Source of the DNA: Promethearchaeota archaeon
GTDB taxonomy: Archaea; Asgardarchaeota; Lokiarchaeia; Sigyniarchaeales; SOKP01
Direction of reading: 5' to 3'
DNA: 64,000 bases
Assembly: GCA_019058245.1 (NCBI GenBank)
Contig: JAHPZJ010000006.1
Location: forward strand, 62,001-126,000
Part shown: positions 8,711-17,802 of the stretch, piece by piece
How positions within the stretch are numbered: the first letter of the stretch is position 1
Layout of the letters: each line of letters starts with the position of its first letter
Position numbers and translations under genes: made by a program
Notes under the pieces: generated by a model
The model's database searches: none
What the model was told of the DNA's origin: nothing
What the model saw: only the letters and a program-made list of their open reading frames with translations

Positions 8711-9754
8711 TTATTTACCTTTATCACAGATATTAATTTTATTAATTTGGTTTAATAAAGATTTTGGGAGATTATTTTCATTAGCTTCCTTTAAAGCAAT
8801 TATTTTGGAGAGGATGAGAAGTTCAATTTGATCAAATGCTTTGATATTTGTCCACCCATTTGATTCTCCTGCTTCAATACAAATGAAAAATGGCGCTTTT
8901 TTCAATTTCAAACACTTAGTCTCTTTACAATTTTCACATTTTTTGGGAAAATAATATACGTTTCCATTTCCCCTTAGATAAATTGAAAAAGTACCAAAAT
9001 TTTTATTTTTAATTTTAATCCAATTAGGGGGTTCAAATATTATATCCAACTTTAAATTTAAAATATAATCTATGAGTTTTTCTGTATTGATTTTATGAAT
9101 ATCCTCAGTATTGCGAGTTTCAGGTTCGAAATAATCATTACATTCATCAGAAATGTTAGATTGAAAGAAAAGTAAATTCAGGGGTATAAAATCAATGTAA
9201 TAAACATTTTCTAATTCTTTATATCTCTCTTTTTTTAGGAAATTAGAACAAATTTGATCTAAAATATCTGAAGGTTTAGATATTTCTTTAATTTGTATAT
9301 TGTATGATTCTATTTTTGATTTAAAATCTTTAACTGATAAATATTGATAAATAATTTCATCTTTAGTTAATTGCTCAAGAATGATGCAAAAAACTACCAT
9401 AATTGAGGGTAATCTTGCTTGAATTTCATCAAAGTAATGTAAAATTTGATCTATTTTTTTTTCTGAGATAAGTATTATAATCGCTTCAGCACCATTGTAA
9501 AAAATTGTGCGTAGATAAGCTCTTTGTTGTCTGCAATCAATATTCCATAAAAGAAATTCAAATATATCATTTTCTCGAAATGAAAAATCAATTTTACTAA
9601 TATTTACTCCAATATTCTGCTTGTTTTCTATAGGTAAGGCATTAGAACTCAATTCTTTTTGAAACTCATCTTTATAATGTTCCATCCCTCCTAAAATGCA
9701 AACTTTTTTTTTCATTATTTTTTTTTCATAGAGTGGAGAATCTAAAGAACTCAT
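8711..9754 (-). CDS. Degenerate small-GTPase-like protein with Cys-containing C-terminal domain
   Basis: 347 residues. The N-terminal part follows the Ras-like order: strand and loop KKVCILGGMEHYKDEF (about 16-31), where the P-loop GKS/T is absent, then FEFLLWNIDCRQQRAYLR (66-82) in the place of the WDxxGQE motif, followed by NGAEAIIILIS, which resembles the YRGAEGAIIVFD strand of Rab-type GTPases. The catalytic and nucleotide-binding residues are missing, so it is probably a pseudo-GTPase. The C-terminal half ends in a domain with CENCKETKC, a possible metal site. A start at the internal Met-14 is also possible. It lies upstream of yjbQ in one unit. The GTPase kinship is an inference from pattern only. 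Confidence 0.6.
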   Translation of the reverse strand: MSSLDSPLYEKKIMKKKVCILGGMEHYKDEFQKELSSNALPIENKQNIGVNISKIDFSFRENDIFEFLLWNIDCRQQRAYLRTIFYNGAEAIIILISEKKIDQILHYFDEIQARLPSIMVVFCIILEQLTKDEIIYQYLSVKDFKSKIESYNIQIKEISKPSDILDQICSNFLKKERYKELENVYYIDFIPLNLLFFQSNISDECNDYFEPETRNTEDIHKINTEKLIDYILNLKLDIIFEPPNWIKIKNKNFGTFSIYLRGNGNVYYFPKKCENCKETKCLKLKKAPFFICIEAGESNGWTNIKAFDQIELLILSKIIALKEANENNLPKSLLNQINKINICDKGK

Positions 9755-9892
9755 CTTGCCATCGTTTAAATTATAAAGAAGATAAGCTATTTCTATTAAA
9801 TAATAAATTCTATTAAATAATAAATTTATTTATGTATTTTTATTTTAATTTAACTATCTAGATTTCAACAATATTGACTATTTGAATAAATT

Positions 9893-10315
9893 ATGAGTAA
9901 AAGGTTACAGGAATTTTATAAAAAGATACACGATCCTAAAAATAAAATCCCAGAATATGCGAGTATAATCATTAGACCAGGTAAAAAACTTCTTGATTTT
10001 AAAATTAAAAAAGAAGAAGATAACATATTGAAAATAATTGCTCATGAAGAAAAGTCCTCAGGATGGTTTCAACATTCTGTTCATATTCCATTAAAAAATC
10101 TAGGGCTTTCTTATGATGCAAAGAATAAAGAGATATTAGAGTATTTATCAGAACCATCTAAAATCACAAGTAGCAAACAAACTAAGGATTTTGTTGAAGA
10201 TATTATAAGAAAATATCTAGATATTCTGCCAGAGAAGAAAAAACATTTTTTTAAAACTGAGAGATTTAAGAAAAAGAAAGAGTTCAAAACTGGTGCTCAG
10301 TTGAAAGGATTTTAA
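9893..10315 (+). CDS. Conserved-looking basic protein of unknown function
   Basis: 140 residues, lysine-rich, with a mixed alpha/beta centre and a very basic tail (KKKKHFFKTERFKKKKEF). The tail would suit nucleic-acid or ribosome binding, but that is only inference. No Cys motif or membrane segment. It ends immediately before the convergent tRNA-binding protein gene with no spacer. Not recognised. Confidence 0.55.
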   Translation: MSKRLQEFYKKIHDPKNKIPEYASIIIRPGKKLLDFKIKKEEDNILKIIAHEEKSSGWFQHSVHIPLKNLGLSYDAKNKEILEYLSEPSKITSSKQTKDFVEDIIRKYLDILPEKKKHFFKTERFKKKKEFKTGAQLKGF

Positions 10316-10648
10316 TCACCTTATTTTAGTTCCTGGAGGAATTGGTTTTCTTTCATCAATTTTTAATAAAAAAGGCTCATTATTGAGATCAGCTGCAAGG
10401 AGCATACCTTGACTTTCAACACCCATAAATTTTCTTGACTTTAAATTGGTAAGAACTATAATTTTCTTATTAATTAATTCGGGTGGAGAATAATAGTTAG
10501 CAATTCCAGTAACTATTTGTCTTAAACCTTTCTCTCCACAATCCACTATTAATGTGTAGAGATTTTTTGATATGGGTATTTTATTGCAGCTTTTTACTAG
10601 TCCTACTCGGAGATCAAGTTTTAAAAATGTCTCATAATTAATTTCCAT
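10316..10648 (-). CDS. tRNA-binding (MetRS beta / Trbp111-like) protein
   Basis: 110 residues forming a stand-alone OB-fold tRNA-binding domain: FLKLDLRVGLVKSC at the start, LRQIVTGIANYYSPPEL in the middle, and MGVESQGMLLAA near the end. All are signatures of the C-terminal domain of methionyl-tRNA synthetase, EMAP-II/Arc1 and Trbp111. In archaea the domain often exists as a separate subunit of MetRS. It follows trmI by 7 nt on the same strand, a tRNA-maturation pair. Confidence 0.9.
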   Translation of the reverse strand: MEINYETFLKLDLRVGLVKSCNKIPISKNLYTLIVDCGEKGLRQIVTGIANYYSPPELINKKIIVLTNLKSRKFMGVESQGMLLAADLNNEPFLLKIDERKPIPPGTKIR

Positions 10649-10655
10649 AATAAAT

Positions 10656-11522
10656 TTATCCTCTTAATGGCATACCATTTAAATTTACATATAGTTGTTC
10701 TTTTGGTTTTCTTTCTCGATACGGATTCTTAATATTATTAATTTTTCTTCCAAAAGTTAAATAGCCAGTATGACCAATCATTCTTACTTCTGGTCGAGTT
10801 GCATTTTCTTTTACTTGAATTTTTCTTTTTATTAATTCATATGTATTAATTTCAACCATTTTGTATTCCTTCATTTTTGAAACTGTTTTTTTAACTTGTT
10901 CGATAGTAGGAGAAAAAGAAACAAGTGTACCACTTAATTTCAGATAACTAACTGCTTTTTCAATAGCATTCCAAGGCGTTGCCATGTCTAAAACTATAGC
11001 ATCAACATCACTTATGGGAAATTCATCATTTATTATATCTCCAGATTGAATTGAAACGAAATTATCTAAATTAGCTCTACTTACATTTTTTTTTGCTCTT
11101 TTTATTGACTTTTCACGGACATCATATGAGTAAACATGTCCATTTGGACGTATATAATTTCCTAAAATGCATGTTAAAGCCCCTGAGCCGCATCCTGCTT
11201 CAATAACAATACTTCCAGGTCCAATTCCGGTATAAAGTAAGATTAATCCAGCATCCTCTGGATATATAATTTGAGTTTTACGAGTCATATGAAGAATATA
11301 ATCAGAGGGCAATGGTTTCAATATATAAAATTTATATCCTTGAGTTTCAAGAGGTTTCGAAAACACTACTGAACCATAGTTTTTACCAATTATATCATCA
11401 AATTCAATGATTCCTTTATGTGTGTGAAAATTATTTCCAGATTTCGCTTGAACTAACCATCTTCTCTTTTCATCAAGAACCAAAAAGATTAAATCATTTT
11501 CTTTGATAATATCAGAGCTCAT
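10656..11522 (-). CDS. trmI: tRNA (adenine-N1)-methyltransferase TrmI
   Basis: 288 residues. An N-terminal beta domain is followed by a class I SAM-dependent methyltransferase: YPEDAGLILLYTGIGPGS precedes motif I EAGCGSGALT, and LDMATPW is the catalytic-region motif seen in the TrmI/Trm61 family. Archaeal TrmI makes m1A at positions 57 and 58 of the tRNA T-loop. It is a homotetramer in the cytosol. Start ATG at 11522; length is close to the family's usual 250-290. First gene of a two-gene unit with the tRNA-binding protein. Confidence 0.94.
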   Translation of the reverse strand: MSSDIIKENDLIFLVLDEKRRWLVQAKSGNNFHTHKGIIEFDDIIGKNYGSVVFSKPLETQGYKFYILKPLPSDYILHMTRKTQIIYPEDAGLILLYTGIGPGSIVIEAGCGSGALTCILGNYIRPNGHVYSYDVREKSIKRAKKNVSRANLDNFVSIQSGDIINDEFPISDVDAIVLDMATPWNAIEKAVSYLKLSGTLVSFSPTIEQVKKTVSKMKEYKMVEINTYELIKRKIQVKENATRPEVRMIGHTGYLTFGRKINNIKNPYRERKPKEQLYVNLNGMPLRG

Positions 11523-11694
11523 TTTAAATCTTATCTTTATTAAATTCTAAAGTACCAAAATCTTTAACTTTTATTAAGAAAGCTTATTTTTATTATTAAT
11601 TTATTTACAAAAAATATATAAAAAATCTACAACTCACATATATATTAGACTTATAAAAAAGCTTTTTTATAAATACTCTTTTATGAATTAATTT

Positions 11695-12612
11695 ATGAGT
11701 AGAGAGAAACCCCATAGCGTTCGATCATCGCAAACTAACTTTGGAAATCTTCAATCTAAAATTGAAGATTTACGTCAGAAAAGGGACGAATTAAATAAAA
11801 AGACAAAAGATTATATCAATGAACTTCAAGATATTGAGATAGAAATTGCAAATTCTCTAAAAGTTGCTAAGGAGCAATACAAAAAAAAAAGAGATTACTG
11901 GAATAATAAGGTTAAAAAACTTAAAGAAAAAAAAATTGAATATAAAACACTTTTAGATAATTTAATAGAAGAAAAGAAGAGTTTACAGAAATCAGAAAAA
12001 GATGGTAATAATAATAAGAAAGCCCTCTCAATAAAACAAATTGAACGTAAAATTGAGAATCTTGAGAGAAGAATAGAGACAGAAACGCTTGATATTACAG
12101 AAGAAAATACTATTATTGATAAAATAAGAGAATTAGCGGCAATGAAACAGGAATGTTTATCGCAACAAAATAGCAATGAAATTTTAAAAATTGAAAGAAA
12201 AATTGAAATTGTCAAGATTAATCTCAATAAAATTTATGAACAGTTGAATAAATGGTCTGAAAAATCACAAACTTATCATTCAAGGATGTTACAAGAGTTC
12301 CAAAACGTTGATAAACTTAAAGAAGAGAAGAGAAAACTAGAAGAAGAACTAATAAATAATAAAAAAACAGCAGATCAATTTCATGAACAGTATTTAAAGC
12401 TAATGAATCAAAGAAAAAACTCATATAAGGGGAAAAAATCTTATAATCCGCGTAAAAAGCCAACAATTAAATCTGGTCGAGCAAACAAAAAAAATGAAAT
12501 GATTGAAAAAATTAAACAAGATAAATTAGCTACAGCATTAGAAAAACAAAAAGCTGGAAAAAAATTAAACCTATTTGAAGCAAGATTAATTCTTGAGAAA
12601 TCTGAAGAATAA
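11695..12612 (+). CDS. Archaeal coiled-coil protein
   Basis: 305 residues. From residue 15 to about 235 almost everything is charged heptad-like coiled coil. A basic linker (KGKKSYNPRKKPTIKSGR) leads to a conserved-looking tail, LATALEKQKAGKKLNLFEAR, that resembles the end of a widespread archaeal coiled-coil family sometimes misnamed phosphoserine phosphatase. No catalytic motif is visible. A two-codon ATG ORF (11683) lies just upstream of the true start. TATA-like sequences lie between 11610 and 11675. The function is unknown; a link to ribosome or RNA work is only suggested by its neighbours. Confidence 0.75.
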   Translation: MSREKPHSVRSSQTNFGNLQSKIEDLRQKRDELNKKTKDYINELQDIEIEIANSLKVAKEQYKKKRDYWNNKVKKLKEKKIEYKTLLDNLIEEKKSLQKSEKDGNNNKKALSIKQIERKIENLERRIETETLDITEENTIIDKIRELAAMKQECLSQQNSNEILKIERKIEIVKINLNKIYEQLNKWSEKSQTYHSRMLQEFQNVDKLKEEKRKLEEELINNKKTADQFHEQYLKLMNQRKNSYKGKKSYNPRKKPTIKSGRANKKNEMIEKIKQDKLATALEKQKAGKKLNLFEARLILEKSEE

Positions 12613-12786
12613 ATTCTTTTTTTAAATAATAATTAGTAAGATTAAACGATAATAGTGGTTTTTATTAATCTTCTAATCTAATATTAGAAATTTCAATAAA
12701 ATTAGAGAGAACTAAATAAGGTTTAATAAAATTGCTGATTTATTATTTAAATAACTTCTAATATTAATGGAAAGGATTGATTTAAT

Positions 12787-14115
12787 TTGAATAAAAAATT
12801 AACTGAAATACGTAATCTCTTAATGGAACATCATGATTGGTTCCAAAAGTCCATCCCCCTTATTGCTTCTGAAAATATCACTAGTCCAGCTGTAGATGAG
12901 GCATGTGCTAGTGATTTCTCGCATCGATATGCAGAAGGATGGAGTGGACAGAGAGTCTATGCAGGATGTAAGTATATAGACCAAATTGAGGATATTTGTA
13001 TGGATCTCACAAAAGAATATTTTAAGTGTATTCATGCTGATGTTAGGCCAGTATCGGGAGTTGTAGCGAATTTAGCTATGTATAATGCATTTACTTCGGA
13101 TAATAATGGTAAGATGTGTTGTATGGCTATCGTTCGGGGAGGACATATCTCACATGGTCCTCGTTTTGCTAAAAGTGGAAATGAAATTTTTGGTACAGCG
13201 GGAACAACAAGAGGAATAAATGTTGAATACCTAGCATTTGATAATGATGAAATGAATCTTGATATTGACGGATCTGCTAAAATTATTAGAGAATTTGAGC
13301 CAGAATTAGTTTTATTTGGTGGTTCAGTATTTTTATTTCCACACCCCGTTAAAGAACTTAGTGAAGTTGCAAAAGAAGTTGGTGCAAATGTTGGGTATGA
13401 TGGAGCACATGTAGCTGGTTTAATTGGTTCTGGATACTTCCAAGATCCCTTGAGAGAAGGTGCGGATGTAATGACTATGAGTACACATAAAACTCTTCCA
13501 GGACCTCAACATGGTATCCTAGTCTCAAATAGAGAGGATTTAATTGAAACTCTAAAAGCTTGCGCTTTTCCAGCCTTGTTATCTAATCATCATTTGCATA
13601 ATGTTGCGGGATTGGCTATAGCCTTAGCAGAAATGTTAGAATTTGGAAAGGATTATCATAAAAAAGTAATTGAAAATGCTCAAGCACTTGGACAGGCTTT
13701 ATCAGATATAGGAATAAAAGTATTGATGGAACATAAAAATTTTACAGAATCTCATCAAATAGTTGTTGATATTACCGATTTTGAGAAGACTATAGGATTA
13801 GGGGGAGATATTGAGAAATTATTAGAAGAAGCAAATATTATATTAAATCGTAATCTTTTACCATATGATATTGCCCAAGGTAGACATTATCAAAATCCCG
13901 GAGGTTTGAGAATAGGAACTTCTGAAATTACTCGGCTTGGAATGGGTAAAAGTGAAATGGTTGATATCGCTGAATTTTTTAAAAAACTATTAGTTGAGAT
14001 GAATGATCCAAAAAAAATAAAAAATGAGGTAATAGAGTTTCGAAAAGATTTCCAAGAGATAAAATATTGTTTTCAATCTCCAAGTAAAGCTTATGAATAT
14101 TTGAAGTTTTATTAA
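12787..14115 (+). CDS. glyA: Serine hydroxymethyltransferase
   Basis: 442 residues, PLP-dependent fold type I. It interconverts serine and glycine using a folate or tetrahydromethanopterin C1 carrier. Key regions: PLIASENITSPAV near residue 20, GYDGAHVAGLIGSGYF (pyridine-nitrogen Asp), and the PLP lysine in MSTHKTLPGPQHG (near residue 235). It begins with TTG at 12787, supported by AAAGGA upstream (12769-12774) and by the family start. It is of the archaeal GlyA type. Upstream of rpo3 on the same strand, 81 bases apart. Serine is also a substrate of TrpB in this window. Confidence 0.95.
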   Translation: MNKKLTEIRNLLMEHHDWFQKSIPLIASENITSPAVDEACASDFSHRYAEGWSGQRVYAGCKYIDQIEDICMDLTKEYFKCIHADVRPVSGVVANLAMYNAFTSDNNGKMCCMAIVRGGHISHGPRFAKSGNEIFGTAGTTRGINVEYLAFDNDEMNLDIDGSAKIIREFEPELVLFGGSVFLFPHPVKELSEVAKEVGANVGYDGAHVAGLIGSGYFQDPLREGADVMTMSTHKTLPGPQHGILVSNREDLIETLKACAFPALLSNHHLHNVAGLAIALAEMLEFGKDYHKKVIENAQALGQALSDIGIKVLMEHKNFTESHQIVVDITDFEKTIGLGGDIEKLLEEANIILNRNLLPYDIAQGRHYQNPGGLRIGTSEITRLGMGKSEMVDIAEFFKKLLVEMNDPKKIKNEVIEFRKDFQEIKYCFQSPSKAYEYLKFY

Positions 14116-14196
14116 CAATATTTACCATTATTTTTTCTTTAGAATAATAAAACTTATCTTAAACAATTCATTTAAGACTTATTATAATTTTGTATA

Positions 14197-15039
14197 ATGA
14201 AAGTCATGAGTCTTGAAATTCTTGAAAAAAGTGATACCAAACTCGTTTTTGTGGTAGATGGGATTTCTATTGAAATGGTAAATGCTATTCGCAGAATTAT
14301 TATTTCTGAGATCCCTGTAATGGCAATAGATGAGGTTATCATTCTTAAAAACGATAGTCCTTTATATGATGAAATAATTGCTCATCGTTTAGGGTTAATT
14401 CCATTAACGACTGATTTAGATGTATATAAGCTTCCACGTGATTGCGAATGTGGTGGTTACGGATGCCCTCTTTGCCAAGTCTCTTTAACATGTGAAGTAA
14501 CTAATACATCAAATACCACAATGGAGATTTATTCTGCTAATCTAAGTTCTAATGATCCAAAAATAGTTCCTGTTAATCCAAATATTCCATTAGTCAAAAT
14601 TGATAAGAATGATAAAGTAATAATTGAAGCTTATGCTGTATTAGGTTTAGCAAAAGATCATGTAAAATACCAAGCAGTTTCAAATATTTTCTATAGATTT
14701 TATCCAGAAATAGAATTTGATAGTACTAAATGTACTAAATGTCCAGATAAGTGTTTAGTATCAAGAATGTGTCCTGAAAAATTATATGATTTTTCAAATA
14801 AAAAAACTCCAATTTTAATAGAAGATTATTGGAAAAAATGTACGTTATGTAATTTTTGCCAAAATGAATGTCCAGAGAAGGCAATAAAGGTAAGATGGAA
14901 AGAAAATACTTATATTTTTTCTATTGAGAGTGACGGAGTTCTTTCTTTTGAAGCTATTATAAAGAAAACATTTGAGATTTTCTTAGAAAAAATTGATGAA
15001 TTTATTGAAAATCTAGGAGAAATTGAGATAGAATCATAA
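14197..15039 (+). CDS. rpo3: RNA polymerase subunit Rpo3 (D) with Fe-S domain
   Basis: 280 residues, homologue of bacterial alpha and eukaryotic Rpb3, part of the assembly platform of archaeal RNA polymerase. The start of the dimerisation domain is clear (GISIEMVNAIRRIIISEIPV). A Cys-rich loop near residue 85 (DCECGGYGCPLCQ) parallels the zinc loop of Rpb3. From about residue 178 there is a ferredoxin-like insertion with two full cysteine sets, CTKCPDKC...C and CTLCNFCQNECP, so both [4Fe-4S] clusters could form. An alternative start is the ATG at 14206. First gene of the rpo3-L18e-L13-S9 block. Confidence 0.95.
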   Translation: MKVMSLEILEKSDTKLVFVVDGISIEMVNAIRRIIISEIPVMAIDEVIILKNDSPLYDEIIAHRLGLIPLTTDLDVYKLPRDCECGGYGCPLCQVSLTCEVTNTSNTTMEIYSANLSSNDPKIVPVNPNIPLVKIDKNDKVIIEAYAVLGLAKDHVKYQAVSNIFYRFYPEIEFDSTKCTKCPDKCLVSRMCPEKLYDFSNKKTPILIEDYWKKCTLCNFCQNECPEKAIKVRWKENTYIFSIESDGVLSFEAIIKKTFEIFLEKIDEFIENLGEIEIES

Positions 15040-15103
15040 ATTATCAAAAAATTATTAAAATATTATAAATTTCAGATATCAGATTTATTGGTGATTATAA
15101 CTA

Positions 15104-15460
15104 ATGTCCCATAAAATTACTGGCCCGTCGAATTATTATATGAGAAAGCTGATCAGAGATTTGTGGAAGACTAAGATAAAAATTTGGAAGAAGTTATCCA
15201 AAAAGTTAAGTGGTCCAAGAAAGAACAGAGTTAAAGCAAACTTATATCGTATTAACAAGAAAACAAGCAAAGATGATGTAATCGTCATCCCTGGGAAAGT
15301 TTTAGGAATGGGAGAGTTAGATCATACTCTTACAATTGCATGTTTAGAATACTCAAAATCAGCGAAAAAGAAGATTGAATCATCTGGGAGTAAACTGCTG
15401 ACAATTGAAGAATTAATAGAAAATAATCCTAAGGGGAGTGGAGTAAAAGTTTTTTATTAG
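15104..15460 (+). CDS. rpl18e: Ribosomal protein L18e (eL18)
   Basis: 118 residues, full length. The N-terminus SHKITGPSNYYMRKLIRDLW and the VIVIPGKVLGMGELDH segment are diagnostic of L18e. Large-subunit protein found in archaea and eukaryotes only, related to bacterial L15. It sits between rpo3 and L13 as in most archaeal genomes, 64 bases after rpo3. Confidence 0.96.
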   Translation: MSHKITGPSNYYMRKLIRDLWKTKIKIWKKLSKKLSGPRKNRVKANLYRINKKTSKDDVIVIPGKVLGMGELDHTLTIACLEYSKSAKKKIESSGSKLLTIEELIENNPKGSGVKVFY

Positions 15461-15475
15461 ATCTATTAAAAACTT

Positions 15476-15967
15476 ATGAGTAGTGAATATTCTATGGTTA
15501 TCGAATATAAATTATATGACGCAACAGATAAAATCTTAGGTAGATTTTGTTCAATAATTGCAAAAAAGGCTTTATTAGGGGAATATATAATAGTAATTAA
15601 TGCGAAGAATGCAATTATAAGCGGAAATAAAAGAAACATACATGAAAAGTATTTAGCACGATTAAATGTTACAACAGCAACTAATCCACGTAGAGGTCCC
15701 TTTCATGAAAGAAGACCAGATACTTTTATGAGAAGAGTTATAAAACAAATGTTACCACGAAAGAAACTACGAGGAAAAGAAGCTCTTAAAAGAGTTCATA
15801 TTTTTATCTCAGGTATTCCTGAAAGGTTTAAAGGAAAGTATCAAATTATTGTAACAAAAGATATAAATAATGTAGATAAAAGACGACTTTCATATTTTAA
15901 CAAATTTATTACCTTAGAAAATTTATGTCAACGTATTGGTTGGAAAAAAACTGAGATTGAGGCTTAA
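15476..15967 (+). CDS. rpl13: Ribosomal protein L13 (uL13)
   Basis: 163 residues. Signatures: DATDKILGRFCSIIAKKALL near the start, NAKNAIISGNK, and the basic stretch RRGPFHERRPDTFMRRVIKQ with MLPRKKLRGKEALKR, all typical of archaeal L13. A second Met at residue 5 (15488) is an alternative start. 15 bases after L18e and 2 bases before S9, so clearly one operon. Confidence 0.96.
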   Translation: MSSEYSMVIEYKLYDATDKILGRFCSIIAKKALLGEYIIVINAKNAIISGNKRNIHEKYLARLNVTTATNPRRGPFHERRPDTFMRRVIKQMLPRKKLRGKEALKRVHIFISGIPERFKGKYQIIVTKDINNVDKRRLSYFNKFITLENLCQRIGWKKTEIEA

Positions 15968-15969
15968 AA

Positions 15970-16380
15970 ATGTCAATGAAAGTAATTCAAGCATCAGGAA
16001 AAAGGAAAGCCGCAATTGCGAGGGCAGTGTTAAAACATCCTGCAAAGGGTCAAATAAAAATAAATAATATACCCTTGAAATTATATGAACCTGAAATTGC
16101 TCGATTAAGGATTCAAGAGGTACTTGAAATTATCAATCATCCAAAAATTGAGAAATGTGATATCAATGTAAGAGTTAAAGGCGGCGGGATAATGGGAAGA
16201 ACTGATGCTGTTAGAATGGCAATTGCTAAATCAATAAATAAATTTATTGGAACAAAAACCATTGAAAGAAGTTTTAGAGAATATGATGATTCTCTTCTAA
16301 GTGGTGATTCAAGACGTACAGAACCTAAGAAATTTGGAGGGAAAAAAGCCAGATCTCGACGTCAAAAATCATTTAGATAA
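15970..16380 (+). CDS. rps9: Ribosomal protein S9 (uS9)
   Basis: 136 residues. Signatures: QASGKRKAAIARAVLK at the start, VRVKGGGIMGRTDAVRMAIAK in the middle, and the positively charged C-terminal tail ending SRRQKSFR that reaches the P-site tRNA. Last gene of the block. The rpoN-rpoK genes that often follow in archaea are not present here, because aroA lies next on the opposite strand. Confidence 0.97.
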   Translation: MSMKVIQASGKRKAAIARAVLKHPAKGQIKINNIPLKLYEPEIARLRIQEVLEIINHPKIEKCDINVRVKGGGIMGRTDAVRMAIAKSINKFIGTKTIERSFREYDDSLLSGDSRRTEPKKFGGKKARSRRQKSFR

Positions 16381-16397
16381 TTAATTAAAAAAAAAGA

Positions 16398-17714
16398 CTA
16401 AAAACTTTCTAATTGAGCACCTAATTTCATGAGATCTTCATAAAAAGAGGGATAAGAATCATACACAATTTCACTATTATGAATTTGTGAAAATGAATCC
16501 GCATATAATGCCGCTATGCTACATGCCATAGCAATTCTATGATCATTATTATGATTTATAATTGTTCCCTTTAATTTATTACAATGAAATATTGTAAGTT
16601 TATCATCTTCTTCTATGACTTTCACACCCATCTTATGTAATTCTCGAGCCATCGCATAAATCCTGTCAGTTTCTTTTAAACGTAAATGAGAAGCATTATA
16701 GAGTGTAGTTTTCCCCTCCGCAAAAGCACCAATAATAGCTAAGATTGGAAATAAATCAGGAACATCAGTACAATCAATTTCAGTCCCTTTAAGAGGATAT
16801 TTAATAGAATCTCCAATAATTATTATCCGATCTTCATCTTCTTCAATTTTTATATTAGCACCCATCTTTCTTAAAATTTCAATAATTTTTTTATCTCCTT
16901 GAAAATTCTTTATATTCAGGTTATTAATAATTATTGAGGAGGATTTTTTAGATAACACTGTTGCAGCAAAAATAAATGCTGCTGAAGAAAAATCTCCCGG
17001 AATTGCATAGGATTGTGATCTATAAGTTTGATCATTTGTAATGTAAAATTTCCCACTCTCAAAATTAGCTTGAATATTGATTCCAAATGTTTCCAAAACA
17101 TCTAAAGTGATATCAATATAAGGTTTAGACACTAATGGGGTTGTAAGTTCAATTTCTATATAATCGCTACTAAAACAATTTAATCGTGGGCATAAGATTA
17201 ACAACGCACTTATGAATTGTGAACTTACATCACCCCGAATTTTAATTTTATTACAAATTATTTTCTTGCGTCTGATTTTAAGCTTAGAACTTGATAACTT
17301 GAAATGAGCTCCTAGTTGTTTGAGTGCTTCGAGGAGTGGAAGAATAGGTCGTTCGAGTTCAAAAAAATCTCCCTTTAATATCAACCCATTTTCATATAAT
17401 AAACTCAAAGCACTTAAAATTCTTATAGTTGTTCCTGAGTTTTTGCAATCTAGTACTTTTTTATAGGATTTGAAAGAATCTTTGGCAGCTTTAACAATAA
17501 AAGTGTTATCATTTTTTTTAAGGATTTTTACTCCAAGAGATTTTAAAACATTCATTGTAATCTTAACATCTCCACTAGTTAATGGATTTTTGATTATGGA
17601 AATACCATCAGCAAGGCTGGCTGCGATAAATGCTCTATGTGAATAACTTTTAGATGGTTGTGCTATTATTTCACCATTCAAACTGTTTGATAGTGGATAT
17701 ATTTTAAGATTCAT
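16398..17714 (-). CDS. aroA: 3-phosphoshikimate 1-carboxyvinyltransferase (EPSP synthase)
   Basis: 438 residues. Transfers enolpyruvyl from PEP to shikimate-3-phosphate. Motifs: AQPSKSYSHRAFIAASLADG at residues 18-37, the DCKNSGTTIRIL loop near residue 88, GDVSSQFISALL, and ELHKMGVKVIEEDD with the NDHRIAMACSIAAL segment near the C-terminus. Full length. Convergent with rps9 and divergent from aroC (88 bases between the start codons), so both aro genes may share a control region. Provides chorismate precursor for the trp operon. Confidence 0.96.
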   Translation of the reverse strand: MNLKIYPLSNSLNGEIIAQPSKSYSHRAFIAASLADGISIIKNPLTSGDVKITMNVLKSLGVKILKKNDNTFIVKAAKDSFKSYKKVLDCKNSGTTIRILSALSLLYENGLILKGDFFELERPILPLLEALKQLGAHFKLSSSKLKIRRKKIICNKIKIRGDVSSQFISALLILCPRLNCFSSDYIEIELTTPLVSKPYIDITLDVLETFGINIQANFESGKFYITNDQTYRSQSYAIPGDFSSAAFIFAATVLSKKSSSIIINNLNIKNFQGDKKIIEILRKMGANIKIEEDEDRIIIIGDSIKYPLKGTEIDCTDVPDLFPILAIIGAFAEGKTTLYNASHLRLKETDRIYAMARELHKMGVKVIEEDDKLTIFHCNKLKGTIINHNNDHRIAMACSIAALYADSFSQIHNSEIVYDSYPSFYEDLMKLGAQLESF

Positions 17715-17802
17715 TATTTAATAAATAGAAAGTTATAGATATAATATTAATTAAATAATCTTGCAATATTAGTATTTATAATCCTTTAAGAGTCTGAAAA
17801 AA

